A stretch of 43,922 nt of DNA from Malonomonas rubra (GTDB taxonomy: Bacteria; Desulfobacterota; Desulfuromonadia; Desulfuromonadales; Geopsychrobacteraceae): the NCBI RefSeq assembly GCF_003247215.1, contig NZ_QKAP01000052.1, forward strand, positions 1 to 43,922. The letters are read 5' to 3'. Shown here piece by piece: positions 1 through 8,458 of this stretch. A program made the position numbers and the translations under genes. How positions within the stretch are numbered: the first letter of the stretch is position 1; every line of letters starts with the position of its first letter. The notes below the pieces were generated by a model that was not told the DNA's origin, did no database searches, and saw only the letters and a list, made by a program, of their open reading frames with translations.

Positions 1-19
1 TTGAAAGCCAGTTTACGGT

Positions 20-137
20 TTTCGGTGGTTATAGCGTAGGGGTCACACCTGTTCTCATCCCGAACACAGAAGTTAAGTCCTACAGCGCCGATGATACTGC
101 ATTGGAAACGATGTGGGAAAGTAGGTCGCCGCCGAAA
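20..137 (+). rRNA. rrf: 5S ribosomal RNA
   Basis: The 5' segment at 20-29 can pair with 128-137 to form the terminal helix of 5S rRNA. Between them lies the conserved core with CCCGAACACAGAAGTTAAG near 58-77 and GTGGGAAAGTAGGTCGCCGCC near 113-132. The length (about 118 nt) is normal. It is directly followed by a strong intrinsic terminator, so it is probably the last gene of an rRNA operon whose 23S and 16S genes lie before the window. The exact ends are uncertain by a few bases. Confidence 0.95.
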
Positions 138-144
138 TTATTTC

Positions 145-179
145 AAAGCCCCCTGCCATACGGCAGGGGGCTTTTTTTA
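145..179 (+). terminator. Intrinsic terminator of the rRNA operon
   Basis: A 13-bp perfect stem (145-157 with 162-174) with a 4-nt loop runs into a T tract. It lies 8 bp after the 5S rRNA, the expected place for the operon terminator. Confidence 0.92.
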
Positions 180-186
180 TGTTCGC

Positions 187-650
187 TTTTTGCGGAACTC
201 CGCTTAGGCTGAGCAACTTGTTGTAAAATTCACCTGCCTTAGCATCTTTGACCCGCCATATCCAGGCCACATCGATTAACAAGGTTTGTAATCGTTTTTG
301 GCCAACGGGTATCAAGAAGCCACGAGGTGCCTTCTCACCATTGTGTCGAACGGTTGGAGCAAGTCCAAGATAGCTGGTGATCTCTTCTTGGCGATTAAAG
401 CATTCAGGGCGGAACAGTCCAAAATGAAAGGTTGTGGCAACGAACTTGCCAACACTAGGAACACTTGTCAGTGCCCGAATCACTGGCCGGTGTTTGGGTT
501 GCCGATTGCGTTGTTCCAATTGACCTGCCACTTCGCTCAGCTCTTGTTGAAGAGATTCCAGCTCTCGCAAATGGCTGTCGATGATTACCCCCTCGGGAAA
601 AAGAGCAAGGGGGTTGTTCCACCGGTTGATTTTTGAGCGATACAGGAAAA
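187..650 (-). pseudogene. IS110-family transposase remnant (C-terminal half)
   Basis: The minus-strand frame encodes the C-terminal DNA-binding/transposase_20 part of an IS110/IS1111-type transposase. It has the LTSVPSVGKFVATTFHFG segment (a helix-hairpin-helix-like helical motif), then ITSYLGLAPTVRHNGEKAPRG, then the conserved tail ending VAWIWRVKDAK...FYNKLLSLSGVPQKA. The open frame continues upstream of the first ATG (570) to about 650, with no start and no DEDD catalytic N-terminal domain. At the other end the similarity stops near 187, just before the 5S terminator, where IS110 proteins would continue for several more helices. It is therefore a fragment truncated at both ends. I saw no inverted repeats. 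Confidence 0.8.
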
Positions 651-742
651 TACCCGCGTCCTTACGAGGATTGCGGATTTTTTTTTAAGTTTACCGTGGA
701 GGCCAACATAGTATTTTGTTTATCACGTCAATATTATAAGTT

Positions 743-777
743 GAAAAGCTCCGGCCCGTATTCGTGCGGAGCTTTTC
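743..777. terminator. Bidirectional intrinsic terminator downstream of ntrX
   Basis: An 11-bp stem (743-753 with 767-777) carries an A-run on one side and a T-run on the other, so it can act in both directions. It lies 18 bp past the ntrX stop and separates ntrYX from the IS110 remnant. Confidence 0.8.
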
Positions 778-794
778 TAAGGAAGGGGGTTGGA

Positions 795-2162
795 TCAGTT
801 CTTATCCGGTTCAATCTCGTATGTTTTTATTTTTCGATGCAGATTGGAGCGCTCCAAGCCGATTTCTTCAGCAGTGCGGGAAACGTTCCAGTTGTTTTTT
901 TGCAGTTTTTCAAGGAGGAACTGCTTCTCGAAAATTTCTTTGGCTTCCCGGTAGGAGTCGGGCAACTCGGTCAAACTGGTCTTTTCTATGACATGTTTGT
1001 CGGTTTTGGTAATCTGCTGTGGAAGGTCATTCGCCCTGATGACCTGATCAGGAGTCATGATCACTAGCCGTTCAATTAGGTTTTTGAGCTCACGTACATT
1101 CCCAGGCCAGTTGTAGCTGAGAAGAGCATCAAGTGCACTTTGAGAGATTGTTTTAATTTCACGCGACTCTTTACTGCAAAAATACTGCAGGAAATGGCTG
1201 ACCAGACGTGGGATATCCTCTTTTCTTTCTCTCAGCGGTGGGACCGTGAAAGGAAGCACGTTCAGTCTGAAATAAAGGTCTTCGCGGAAATTTCCCTCTT
1301 TGATTTCTTCCTCCAAGTGTTTGTTGGTGGCCGCGATGACGCGTACATCAACTTCAATCGTGCGGTTTCCTCCGACCCGCTCGAATTTATGTTCCTGCAG
1401 AATTCGAAGAATTTTGGCCTGGGTTTTCAAGCTCATATCCCCTATTTCATCCAGGAATAGGGTGCCGCCATTGGCTAAATCGAATTTCCCCTTACGTGCT
1501 GCTGTGGCACCGGTAAAAGAACCCTTTTCGTGGCCGAACAGCTCCGATTCAATTAACTCTTCCGGGATGGCCGCACAATTGACCTCAACGAAGGGTTTGA
1601 TACTTCTTGTCGATTGTGAATGGATTGCGCGGGCAACCAGCTCCTTTCCTGTGCCGTTTTCACCCGTAATTAATGCCCAGCCGGAACTGGGGGCGGCAAT
1701 TTCGATTTGTTTTTTCAGTTTCGAAATCGGCAGACTCTCGCCAATCATTTCATAGTCGCGATTGATTTTCTCTTTGAGAGCCTGATTTTCGGCAACTAGC
1801 TGCCCAACCTTCATCGCATTTTGGATTGAAAGAAGTACCTTTTCCAGAGAGAGTGGCTTCTCGATAAAATCGTAGGCGCCGAGACGGGTTGCTTTGACCG
1901 CTGTTTCGATCGAGCCATGGCCGCTCATCATGATTACCAGTTGATTCGGTCGCAAGTGTTTGATTCTTTTCAGCGTTTCAAGCCCGTCGATCCCGGGCAT
2001 CCAGATGTCAAGGAGGATCAGGTCGGGATCTTCCGTCTGAACCATATTGATGGCATCTTCGCCGGTAGCAGCGAAGGAAGTTTGGAAGCCTTCATCTCCC
2101 AGGATTCCCGCAAGGCTTTGGCGAATGCTGATTTCGTCGTCTACGACCAGAATACTTTTCAT
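795..2162 (-). CDS. ntrX: NtrX-type sigma-54-dependent response regulator
   Basis: This 455-residue protein has the NtrC-family layout. A receiver domain covers about residues 1-120 with the acidic pair DD at 8-9, the phospho-acceptor Asp in LILLDIWMPGIDG (D52) and Lys in FIEKP. A sigma-54 AAA+ domain follows with Walker A GENGTGKE, the sigma-54-contacting loop GSFTGA, Walker B GGTLFLDEIGD and the arginine-finger segment RLNVLPFTVPPLRER. A C-terminal Fis-type HTH ends the protein (NNWNVSRTAEEIGLERSNLHRKIK). It lies 33 bp downstream of the NtrY-type kinase and is its likely partner. The family controls nitrogen and redox responses and envelope functions in various proteobacteria. Which sigma-54 promoters it activates here cannot be read from the sequence. 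Confidence 0.93.
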   Translation of the reverse strand: MKSILVVDDEISIRQSLAGILGDEGFQTSFAATGEDAINMVQTEDPDLILLDIWMPGIDGLETLKRIKHLRPNQLVIMMSGHGSIETAVKATRLGAYDFIEKPLSLEKVLLSIQNAMKVGQLVAENQALKEKINRDYEMIGESLPISKLKKQIEIAAPSSGWALITGENGTGKELVARAIHSQSTRSIKPFVEVNCAAIPEELIESELFGHEKGSFTGATAARKGKFDLANGGTLFLDEIGDMSLKTQAKILRILQEHKFERVGGNRTIEVDVRVIAATNKHLEEEIKEGNFREDLYFRLNVLPFTVPPLRERKEDIPRLVSHFLQYFCSKESREIKTISQSALDALLSYNWPGNVRELKNLIERLVIMTPDQVIRANDLPQQITKTDKHVIEKTSLTELPDSYREAKEIFEKQFLLEKLQKNNWNVSRTAEEIGLERSNLHRKIKTYEIEPDKN

Positions 2163-2195
2163 CGGTAGCTTATGCTCCTTATCTATTGACCATGT

Positions 2196-4430
2196 TTAGC
2201 TGGTAGTTGCTGGTAGTTCAATAATAAACCTGGCGCCTTGCGGGCTGTTATCCCTGACGCGAATATAGCCGTTGTGGTCGGAAATAATCGTGGAAACGAT
2301 GGCCAGACCAAGCCCAGTTCCGGTTTTTTTGGTTGAAAAATAAGGTTCAAACAAGCGGGGCTTATCTTCGTCGCGAATGCCACATCCATTGTCAGCAATT
2401 GTCAGGGTTATAATCTGTAGTTCTGAATTGTATGTCGATTCGACGTTGATTCTGCCATGATCGTTCACTGCTGCAACGGCATTCTCCAGTAGATTAATGA
2501 TGACTCTTTTGAACTGTTCTCGATCCAGATAGGAAGTAGGTAGATCGACGTCTAGAGATTTTTCAAAGAGAATAGTTTTGTGCCCTTCCTGGTATAGCAC
2601 CAAACATTCATTGACAATCTCATTGAGATTGTTCGGGGTTGGTTTCGTAGCCGGCATACGGGCAAAATTGGAAAACTCATTGACCAAATTTTTTAGCTCA
2701 TCAACCTGACGGCTGATCATTTGTGTGCAATCGTCGAAAACATTATCTTCAGCATTAAAGCGGTCTAAGTAGCGTCGACGTAGGCGTTGTGCTGAAAGCT
2801 GTATCGGTGTTAGTGGGTTTTTTATTTCATGGGCAATGCGCCGCGCAACTTCCCGCCACGCTGCCATTCGCTGTGCCTTGAAAAGTTGTGTCAAATCATC
2901 GAAAACGGCAACTGTCCCCATGAAATTGCCCTGTTCGTCTCGCAGGGTTGTCAGGTTGATCAACAGGGTGTACTTATCGCTGCCGATCGGAATGGTTAAC
3001 TGTTGCCGGATCGTTCCCTTCTCGGAATAAAAAAGTTCTTTTAGTAGCTCCATGATCTGTGGCATGTAGCTCGCTGGGATAACTTCCCGAAAATCCTGAC
3101 CGAGCATTTGCTCTGCTTTGAAATGCAGCAGATTCTCAGCCGATTTGTTGACGGTGGTCAGAAGGCCGTAACGATCGACAGAAATTACTCCGGCGGTCAC
3201 ATTGGCCAACACAATTTCCATGTAGTTGCGCCGTTGGTCGAGCTCAATGTTGGAAGTTTGCAGCTCCTGGTTGGCCGCTTCGACCTCAATGCGCCCTTGC
3301 CGCAGGTCGGTTGTCATCTTGTTGAAGGCGCCAACTAGGGTTCCGATCTCGTCTGTACTACGGGTTTCCAGTTGAATTTCGAGGTCGCCTGAAGCGACCC
3401 TACTGGTCGCTTCCGCCAGTTCCTGGATCGGCACCGTAATGCCGCGGGCTAGGTGAAAACCGAACCATGTTGCGAGAAAGATAATGATCAGAGCGATTAG
3501 CAACAGAACGACGACATAGCTTTGCTGTATTTGTCCCTTGATCGATTTGGTGGTTTTGTACTGCTCAACCGAGGAGGCAATTTCCCCCATTTTGTTAACC
3601 AGCGAATAAGGAACATAATAATTGACCACTACCACGCCCACAATATCTTCAAAATTCCAGTTCGATCTGACTGGAACGATACCGCGGATCAAATCGGCCT
3701 GTCCGACCGGGGTGATCTGGGAAAAGCGAACTCCTTGCAGCCCTTCGCGGACCGGATCTGAGGTAGCCGAGGTAATCTCAAAGATCGGTAGCTTTGGGTT
3801 GGCTACTCGGACCAACTCCTCGTGGGTCGCGGAAAAAACCTCAACGATGCCCAGGTTGTACTCTTCCTGCTTGATTTTGATCAGTTCTTTTAGCTTGGGG
3901 AGGTTCTCTTCATTGAGCAGTTTGTCTTGTTTGATTCGCTGGGAAAGCTGGTCAGCATAATAAAGCGCATTCGCTTCAGAGTTGCGGTAATAGGTTTGGG
4001 CAACACTGAGCGATTCGTCCAAAGCATTTTCAACTTGTGTATTGAACCAGTTGTCAATGCTGCTGCTGATAAAGCCGGCAGAGACGAAAAACAACAGCAT
4101 AGTTGGAATCAGCGATAACGCAATAAAGGCACCAACCAGCTTGCTGCGTAGTTTTGCTCCTGGGACTCCGCGCCTTCTTTCGAGTATCAATTTGAACAGG
4201 TTGCGGAAAATAAGGAACAGAAACAGTAGCACTAGCAGGATGTTCAGATTGATGAGAGCCAGGGCAATGATACTGTTGCTGATCGGCAGTTGAATCGTTA
4301 GGTCGAATAGGTGGGTTTCAAACTGTGGGATAAGGACCAGCAACAGAACAACCAGAAACAACAGGATCAATTCGCGTGGTTTTCGGCGAAACTTGCTTTG
4401 GTTTTGGTTGGCAGCAGTTTTTTTGCTCAT
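2196..4430 (-). CDS. ntrY: NtrY-type membrane sensor histidine kinase
   Basis: A 744-residue inner-membrane kinase. The N-terminus has several transmembrane helices (ELILLFLVVLLLVLIP, a second at IIALALINLNILLVLLFLFL, a third at LVGAFIALSLIPTMLLFFVS), a periplasmic sensor region and a fourth helix (VVVLLLIALIIIFLATW). A HAMP domain (GITVPIQELAEATSRVASGD) and a PAS domain follow. The HisKA domain has the H-box EVARRIAHEIKNPLTPIQ, and the HATPase_c domain has N, G1 (DNGCGI) and G2 (GTGLGLAIV) boxes. I chose the ATG at 4430, which has AAGAAGAG about 10 nt upstream. A TTG eight codons earlier is the alternative. With ntrX it forms a two-gene operon downstream of, but terminator-separated from, lpxC. 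Confidence 0.92.
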   Translation of the reverse strand: MSKKTAANQNQSKFRRKPRELILLFLVVLLLVLIPQFETHLFDLTIQLPISNSIIALALINLNILLVLLFLFLIFRNLFKLILERRRGVPGAKLRSKLVGAFIALSLIPTMLLFFVSAGFISSSIDNWFNTQVENALDESLSVAQTYYRNSEANALYYADQLSQRIKQDKLLNEENLPKLKELIKIKQEEYNLGIVEVFSATHEELVRVANPKLPIFEITSATSDPVREGLQGVRFSQITPVGQADLIRGIVPVRSNWNFEDIVGVVVVNYYVPYSLVNKMGEIASSVEQYKTTKSIKGQIQQSYVVVLLLIALIIIFLATWFGFHLARGITVPIQELAEATSRVASGDLEIQLETRSTDEIGTLVGAFNKMTTDLRQGRIEVEAANQELQTSNIELDQRRNYMEIVLANVTAGVISVDRYGLLTTVNKSAENLLHFKAEQMLGQDFREVIPASYMPQIMELLKELFYSEKGTIRQQLTIPIGSDKYTLLINLTTLRDEQGNFMGTVAVFDDLTQLFKAQRMAAWREVARRIAHEIKNPLTPIQLSAQRLRRRYLDRFNAEDNVFDDCTQMISRQVDELKNLVNEFSNFARMPATKPTPNNLNEIVNECLVLYQEGHKTILFEKSLDVDLPTSYLDREQFKRVIINLLENAVAAVNDHGRINVESTYNSELQIITLTIADNGCGIRDEDKPRLFEPYFSTKKTGTGLGLAIVSTIISDHNGYIRVRDNSPQGARFIIELPATTS

Positions 4431-4535
4431 CAACAGGGGCTCTTCTTTGGGCAATTCAATCTGATAAATAAAGCGATTCTATTGAATGTAGGGGGACAAA
4501 ACAAGCCTGTCGTCAATGAAACAGGGCTAAAGGTA

Positions 4536-4564
4536 AAAAAGGCAGCCGGAAGGGCTGCCTTTTA
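4536..4564 (-). terminator. Terminator downstream of lpxC
   Basis: The GGCAGCC/GGGCTGCC stem-loop is flanked by A/T runs. On the minus strand it ends in six T residues and lies 22 bp beyond the lpxC stop, separating lpxC from ntrY. Confidence 0.85.
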
Positions 4565-4585
4565 AGTTCAACAGTATGCATTAGC

Positions 4586-5515
4586 TCAAGCTTTGCTCCA
4601 AGCCAGATCGATGGAGAAAGAGCCTACGTTTGCTCGTCGTGCTTCTCGCAGAGCATGTTCGCTGAATTCAACGTAGGTCCAGTGCGACGGATTGTCAAGA
4701 ATGGTCTGCACCATTTTTGCATTGAGGTCATGCCCTGCTTTAAACGCACGGATGTGGCCGAGTAGCGGATAACCGATCAGGCTGAAGTCGCCGAAGGCGT
4801 CAAGAATTTTATGTCGAACAAACTCATCCGGGAATCGCAGCCCCTCCGGGTTCATGACGCCGTCATGATCAATGACTACAGCGTTCTCAAGCGAGCCGCC
4901 GCGCGCCAAGCCGTTGGCTTTAAGGTATTCGACTTCATGCAAAAAGCCAAAGGTTCGTGCCGGAGCGATCTCCTTGCAGAAGTTTTCAGTCGAAAACTTC
5001 ATGCTGTGCTGCTGGACTGAAATGGCCGGATGGTCGAACGCAATATCGAAGGTAATGCGGAAGAAACGTGACGGAATGATGCTTATCCGTTTCTCCCCTT
5101 CAATAATTTCGAGCGGCTTGCGAATGGCGATAAACTTTCGGCTAAGGGCAAGACTTTTGATGCCGACCTGTTGGATTTCGCGTATAAAAGGAACCGCGCT
5201 GCCGTCTAGAACCGGAACCTCCGGGCCATCGATGTCCACGTGTAGGTTGTCGATGCCGAAAGCTGCCAGTGCAGCCATAAAGTGTTCCACCGTGGATACG
5301 GTGGTACCGTGGCAACCTAAAACCGTAGCCATGCGGGTGTCGACGACGTTGTCAGAAGTCGCTTTGATCGAGACCGTCGGATTGCAGTCTATACGATGAA
5401 AAACAATCCCGGTGTTAGCTTCTGCCGGGCGCAATTTAAGATTAATCCGATGACCGGAGTGAAGGCCGATGCCGGAAATCGTTAGTTTGTTTTTGATAGT
5501 GCGTTGGAGAATCAT
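4586..5515 (-). CDS. lpxC: UDP-3-O-acyl-N-acetylglucosamine deacetylase LpxC
   Basis: LpxC is the zinc deacetylase that commits the cell to lipid A synthesis. The 309-residue length fits the family (about 305). Visible signatures are IGLHSGH at the N-terminus, STVEHFMAALAAFGIDN with the first zinc His and the neighbouring catalytic Glu, GPEVPVLDGSA, FVRHKILDAFGDFSLIG with the second His and Asp zinc ligands, and AFKAGHDLNAK with the catalytic-site His. The start was set at the ATG at 5515, preceded by a GGAAAG ribosome-binding sequence. An in-frame ATG eight codons upstream (5539) has no good site. It is transcribed alone between a candidate promoter and a clear terminator. Confidence 0.95.
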   Translation of the reverse strand: MILQRTIKNKLTISGIGLHSGHRINLKLRPAEANTGIVFHRIDCNPTVSIKATSDNVVDTRMATVLGCHGTTVSTVEHFMAALAAFGIDNLHVDIDGPEVPVLDGSAVPFIREIQQVGIKSLALSRKFIAIRKPLEIIEGEKRISIIPSRFFRITFDIAFDHPAISVQQHSMKFSTENFCKEIAPARTFGFLHEVEYLKANGLARGGSLENAVVIDHDGVMNPEGLRFPDEFVRHKILDAFGDFSLIGYPLLGHIRAFKAGHDLNAKMVQTILDNPSHWTYVEFSEHALREARRANVGSFSIDLAWSKA

Positions 5516-5611
5516 CTTTTCTTTCCACGAGTGATGCAAAAAATTCGGAGTTTAGGAATTGCAAAAATCCTGCCATCGGGAAATGTGTTTCAACATAGTG
5601 TAATTATTGGA

Positions 5612-5641
5612 ATTATCAGCTCGGGACTGCAGGGATTGCAA
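5612..5641 (-). promoter_or_regulatory. Candidate sigma-70 promoter of lpxC
   Basis: On the minus strand TTGCAA (5636-5641), an 18-bp spacer and GATAAT (5612-5617) lie about 95 bp before the lpxC start. The match is reasonable but was found by eye only. Confidence 0.4.
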
Positions 5642-5715
5642 GTACGGTGTTGCAGACTTGCTTATTTTCTTGATGGTTACTGTGCTTGATAAGCCACAGT
5701 CGCACAAGGGGAAAG

Positions 5716-7407
5716 CTACATTCGACCGGAGCGAAGGATGGCGATCGCCAAGCCGAAACCAAGAATTCCGGCTACTGTGTAACCGAAAAGGCCAAGAATC
5801 GGGAAGCCGAAAAGGATTGGACCTTTGTCGGTCTGCATAATCAGCGATGAACCGATGATCAGGGCGGCAATCACCAGACTGAAAGAGATCCTGTTTGATG
5901 ACTTGTCAAGGTCGGTGATCAGGCGCTCCAGCCCGCGGTGTTCGAGATCGATTTTGAATTTGTTGCGGTTGACCCGGTTGATGAATTCCTTGATATCTTT
6001 CGGCAGGCTTTTGCTCAAAGACTGGTAGGCCTGGACTGTTCTGGTCAGTTCTTTCGACAGGCTGGCCGGCGAGTAGCGTTTTCTGACAATCTGCTCTGTA
6101 AAAGGTTGCAGGTGTTCAACCATGTTGAACTCGGGGTCTAGTTGGCGGCCGATTCCTTCCATGGCGATCAGGGCGCGGGATAGCAGCAGCATGTTCGATG
6201 GGAACTTGATCCGGTATTCAGTCAGGATTTCGATAAAATCGATCAGCAGCTTGCCGACCTTCAAATCCTGCAGCAGGATATCGTAATAATCGTCAATGAA
6301 CTCGCTTAGATCTCGTTTCAGGCTCTTCAGGTTCGATTCATCGACCAGTTCACCGGAATAGAGCAGCTGTGAAATAATATGGTCGACGTCGCGACGCAGT
6401 ATCGAAAGCAAAAGTTCTGTCAGTTGCAGCTTTAGGTCTTCGTCGAGGCGGCCGACCATACCGAAATCGAAAATGCAGATGACATTGTTCGGGAGAATGT
6501 ACAGATTTCCCGGGTGTGGATCGGCATGGAAGAAACCATGCTCGAAAACCTGCTTAAGGAAAACGGTGGCCCCGGTCCGGGCAATCTTTTTCAGGTTGTA
6601 ACCGGCCTGCTGCAGTGCTTCTGTTTGTGAAATTTTGATCCCGGACAAATATTCAAGGGTCAGCACGGTGCGACCGGAAAACTCCCAATACACTTTTGGA
6701 ATTCTTACCGTGTCATCATCGGCAAAGTTGATCGAAAAGCGGTCTATGGTGCGGCCTTCGCGGGAGAAGTCAAGTTCGCGGGTGATTGAGCGGCGGAATT
6801 CCTTGACCAGGCCGATTGGGTCGTACATGTCCCCACCTGGTATGTGTTTATCCATCAGGTAGGCCAAACCCATCAGAATATCGATATCGGTTTCGATGAC
6901 ATCTTCTATTTTCGGCCGCCTGATCTTAAAGACCACCTGCTCGCCGGACTTGAGGGTGCCGCGGTGGACTTGGGCGATACTGGCTGTGGCCAGAGGGGTT
7001 GTTTCGAAATGAGAAAACAGTTCCTCAACCGGGCGGCCGAGCTCAAGATGAACTTGCGCTAGGATCTTCTCCGTGTCGACGGTGGGGACTCGATCCTGAA
7101 GTTTTTTCAGCTCTTCCAAGTAGTCGGCCGGCACAATGTCGGGCCGGGTTGAGAGCAATTGGCCAAGTTTGATGAAGGTCGGCCCCAGCTCTTCTAGGAC
7201 CAAACGCATCCGTTGCGCCTGTGACAATCGCTCGAGGTCGCGTGAGGCGGTACCAAGCGATACGATCCGTTTGCCCAACTCAAGGTAATAGTCGATGTTG
7301 AGCTGCTCGACAATGTGGCCAAAGCCGTATTGGATCAGGATGCCGAGGACCTGGCGGTAGCGTTTTAGCGATCTTATGTTCCGGTTGATCCGGGTAAAAG
7401 GTAGCAT
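5716..7407 (-). CDS. ubiB: UbiB/ABC1/AarF family atypical kinase
   Basis: A 563-residue UbiB-family protein. It has the KxGQ motif (FIKLGQLLSTRPDIVP), the Ala-rich nucleotide loop ATASIAQVHRG, the catalytic HADPHPGNLY and the metal-binding IFDFGMVG. The end has two transmembrane helices (ISFSLVIAALIIGSSLIM and FGYTVAGILGFGLAIAIL). The family has a protein-kinase-like fold with ATPase activity and is needed for ubiquinone synthesis in enterobacteria. In menaquinone-using bacteria such as the likely host, its role is unclear and may concern membrane lipid or quinone handling. It lies 15 bp downstream of the small phasin-like gene and is probably co-transcribed with it. Confidence 0.9.
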   Translation of the reverse strand: MLPFTRINRNIRSLKRYRQVLGILIQYGFGHIVEQLNIDYYLELGKRIVSLGTASRDLERLSQAQRMRLVLEELGPTFIKLGQLLSTRPDIVPADYLEELKKLQDRVPTVDTEKILAQVHLELGRPVEELFSHFETTPLATASIAQVHRGTLKSGEQVVFKIRRPKIEDVIETDIDILMGLAYLMDKHIPGGDMYDPIGLVKEFRRSITRELDFSREGRTIDRFSINFADDDTVRIPKVYWEFSGRTVLTLEYLSGIKISQTEALQQAGYNLKKIARTGATVFLKQVFEHGFFHADPHPGNLYILPNNVICIFDFGMVGRLDEDLKLQLTELLLSILRRDVDHIISQLLYSGELVDESNLKSLKRDLSEFIDDYYDILLQDLKVGKLLIDFIEILTEYRIKFPSNMLLLSRALIAMEGIGRQLDPEFNMVEHLQPFTEQIVRKRYSPASLSKELTRTVQAYQSLSKSLPKDIKEFINRVNRNKFKIDLEHRGLERLITDLDKSSNRISFSLVIAALIIGSSLIMQTDKGPILFGFPILGLFGYTVAGILGFGLAIAILRSGRM

Positions 7408-7422
7408 AAAACTGTAGTCGAG

Positions 7423-7731
7423 CTATTTTTTACTAAGCGCTTTCAGCTGCTTTTCCAATTCGGTCACTTTTTTCTTCAATGCGGCGAACTCTTCCTCGGT
7501 GACTACACCGACACGTTCACAGGCTTTTTTTACTTCCTCGCGAGCCAAGTCTTCAAGTTTCTGCTGACTCTCTTTCGTGGCACTCTGCAGTTTTTCCAGC
7601 AGCTTCTTGCCTTCATCTTCCGACAGGTTCAGCTTTTCTTTCAGGTCGTCGATCAGTTCTTCAGCTTTTTTCTGGGTCAGCGACATAACACCAATTCCTG
7701 CCAGCAAGCTCTTTTCGATGATTTCCAGCAT
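7423..7731 (-). CDS. Small phasin-family coiled-coil protein
   Basis: A 102-residue, highly charged, helical protein. It opens with a short amphipathic/hydrophobic segment (IIEKSLLAGIGVMSLTQKKA) followed by Lys/Glu-rich coiled coil to the end (VTELEKQLKALSKK). This is the pattern of the short phasin-like or polyhydroxyalkanoate-regulator-like proteins found next to ubiB in related bacteria. The ATG has a strong AAGGAGG site 5 nt upstream. Family membership does not prove a polymer-granule role, and no PHA synthase gene is in the window. A membrane-surface or scaffold role beside UbiB is an alternative. Confidence 0.75.
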   Translation of the reverse strand: MLEIIEKSLLAGIGVMSLTQKKAEELIDDLKEKLNLSEDEGKKLLEKLQSATKESQQKLEDLAREEVKKACERVGVVTEEEFAALKKKVTELEKQLKALSKK

Positions 7732-7833
7732 GGTAGCCTCCTTGTAAGCAGCGAGAAATTGAAAATCTGTAAAAATTATAACAGGTTCAATAGCTTGTTC
7801 AACGCCAGGGAGAGCCTGGTTTGAGCGGAAAAG

Positions 7834-8379
7834 TTATCTATCAGCTCTTTTTTGGGGTGCGAAACGCTCTTTTTCCGAATAGATGCAGCCGCAATACTGT
7901 TGGCGATAAAGGCTCATCTGCTTCGAGATCTGGATACCTTCATTCCATCCCTTGCGGAAGTCCTCGTAATAAAAGAACAAATTGTAGTCAATTGCCAGTT
8001 GCTGGCCGAATGCTAGGATCTCTTCATGTTTCTGATAGCGGGAGTAGAGTAGGGTTGTGGTAAACGCCTCAAATTCTAAACGTTTTGCCTCCTTGGCCGT
8101 CGCCAGCAGGCGTGATCGGTAGCAGTGCCTGCAGCGATTAGTCGGATCCTGAGCAACTGAAGCGAGAAAGTCCTCAAGTCGGTATTGTTCGTCGTAGGTT
8201 ACCGGCAAGTCGACTTTTTTCGCGTACTCTTTGGTGGTTGCCAAGCGTTTGCTGAATTCCTGGAAGGGGTGAATATTGTCGTTATAGAAATAACCGGCCA
8301 GTTGATGATTCTGCGCGCGTAACCTCTTGACCGGGTAGATGGCGCAGTTGCCGCAGCAGATATGTAATAGAATCTGCAT
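7834..8379 (-). CDS. queH: Epoxyqueuosine reductase QueH
   Basis: QueH catalyses the last step of queuosine synthesis, reducing epoxyqueuosine in tRNA, and is the non-homologous replacement for QueG. The 181-residue protein has the family's cysteine clusters: HICCGNCAIYP at the N-terminus, TNRCRHCYRSRL in the middle and QYCGCIYSEKER near the C-terminus, which bind an Fe-S cluster and a mononuclear iron. The start was placed at 8379, where AGGAG sits 6 nt upstream. An ATG 17 codons earlier opens the frame but has no such site and would precede the conserved N-terminus. Confidence 0.9.
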   Translation of the reverse strand: MQILLHICCGNCAIYPVKRLRAQNHQLAGYFYNDNIHPFQEFSKRLATTKEYAKKVDLPVTYDEQYRLEDFLASVAQDPTNRCRHCYRSRLLATAKEAKRLEFEAFTTTLLYSRYQKHEEILAFGQQLAIDYNLFFYYEDFRKGWNEGIQISKQMSLYRQQYCGCIYSEKERFAPQKRADR

Positions 8380-8458
8380 ATTAATCTCCTGTCTGAGATG
8401 AGAGGACATGGATTCATGAGCATTGCTCAAACCATCGCAGCTGTCACTCGGGTGTTTT

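Noticed and set aside
5540-5715. Additional small gene between lpxC and ubiB
   Set aside because: Short frames here have no ribosome-binding site or similarity. The region is best read as the lpxC promoter and leader.
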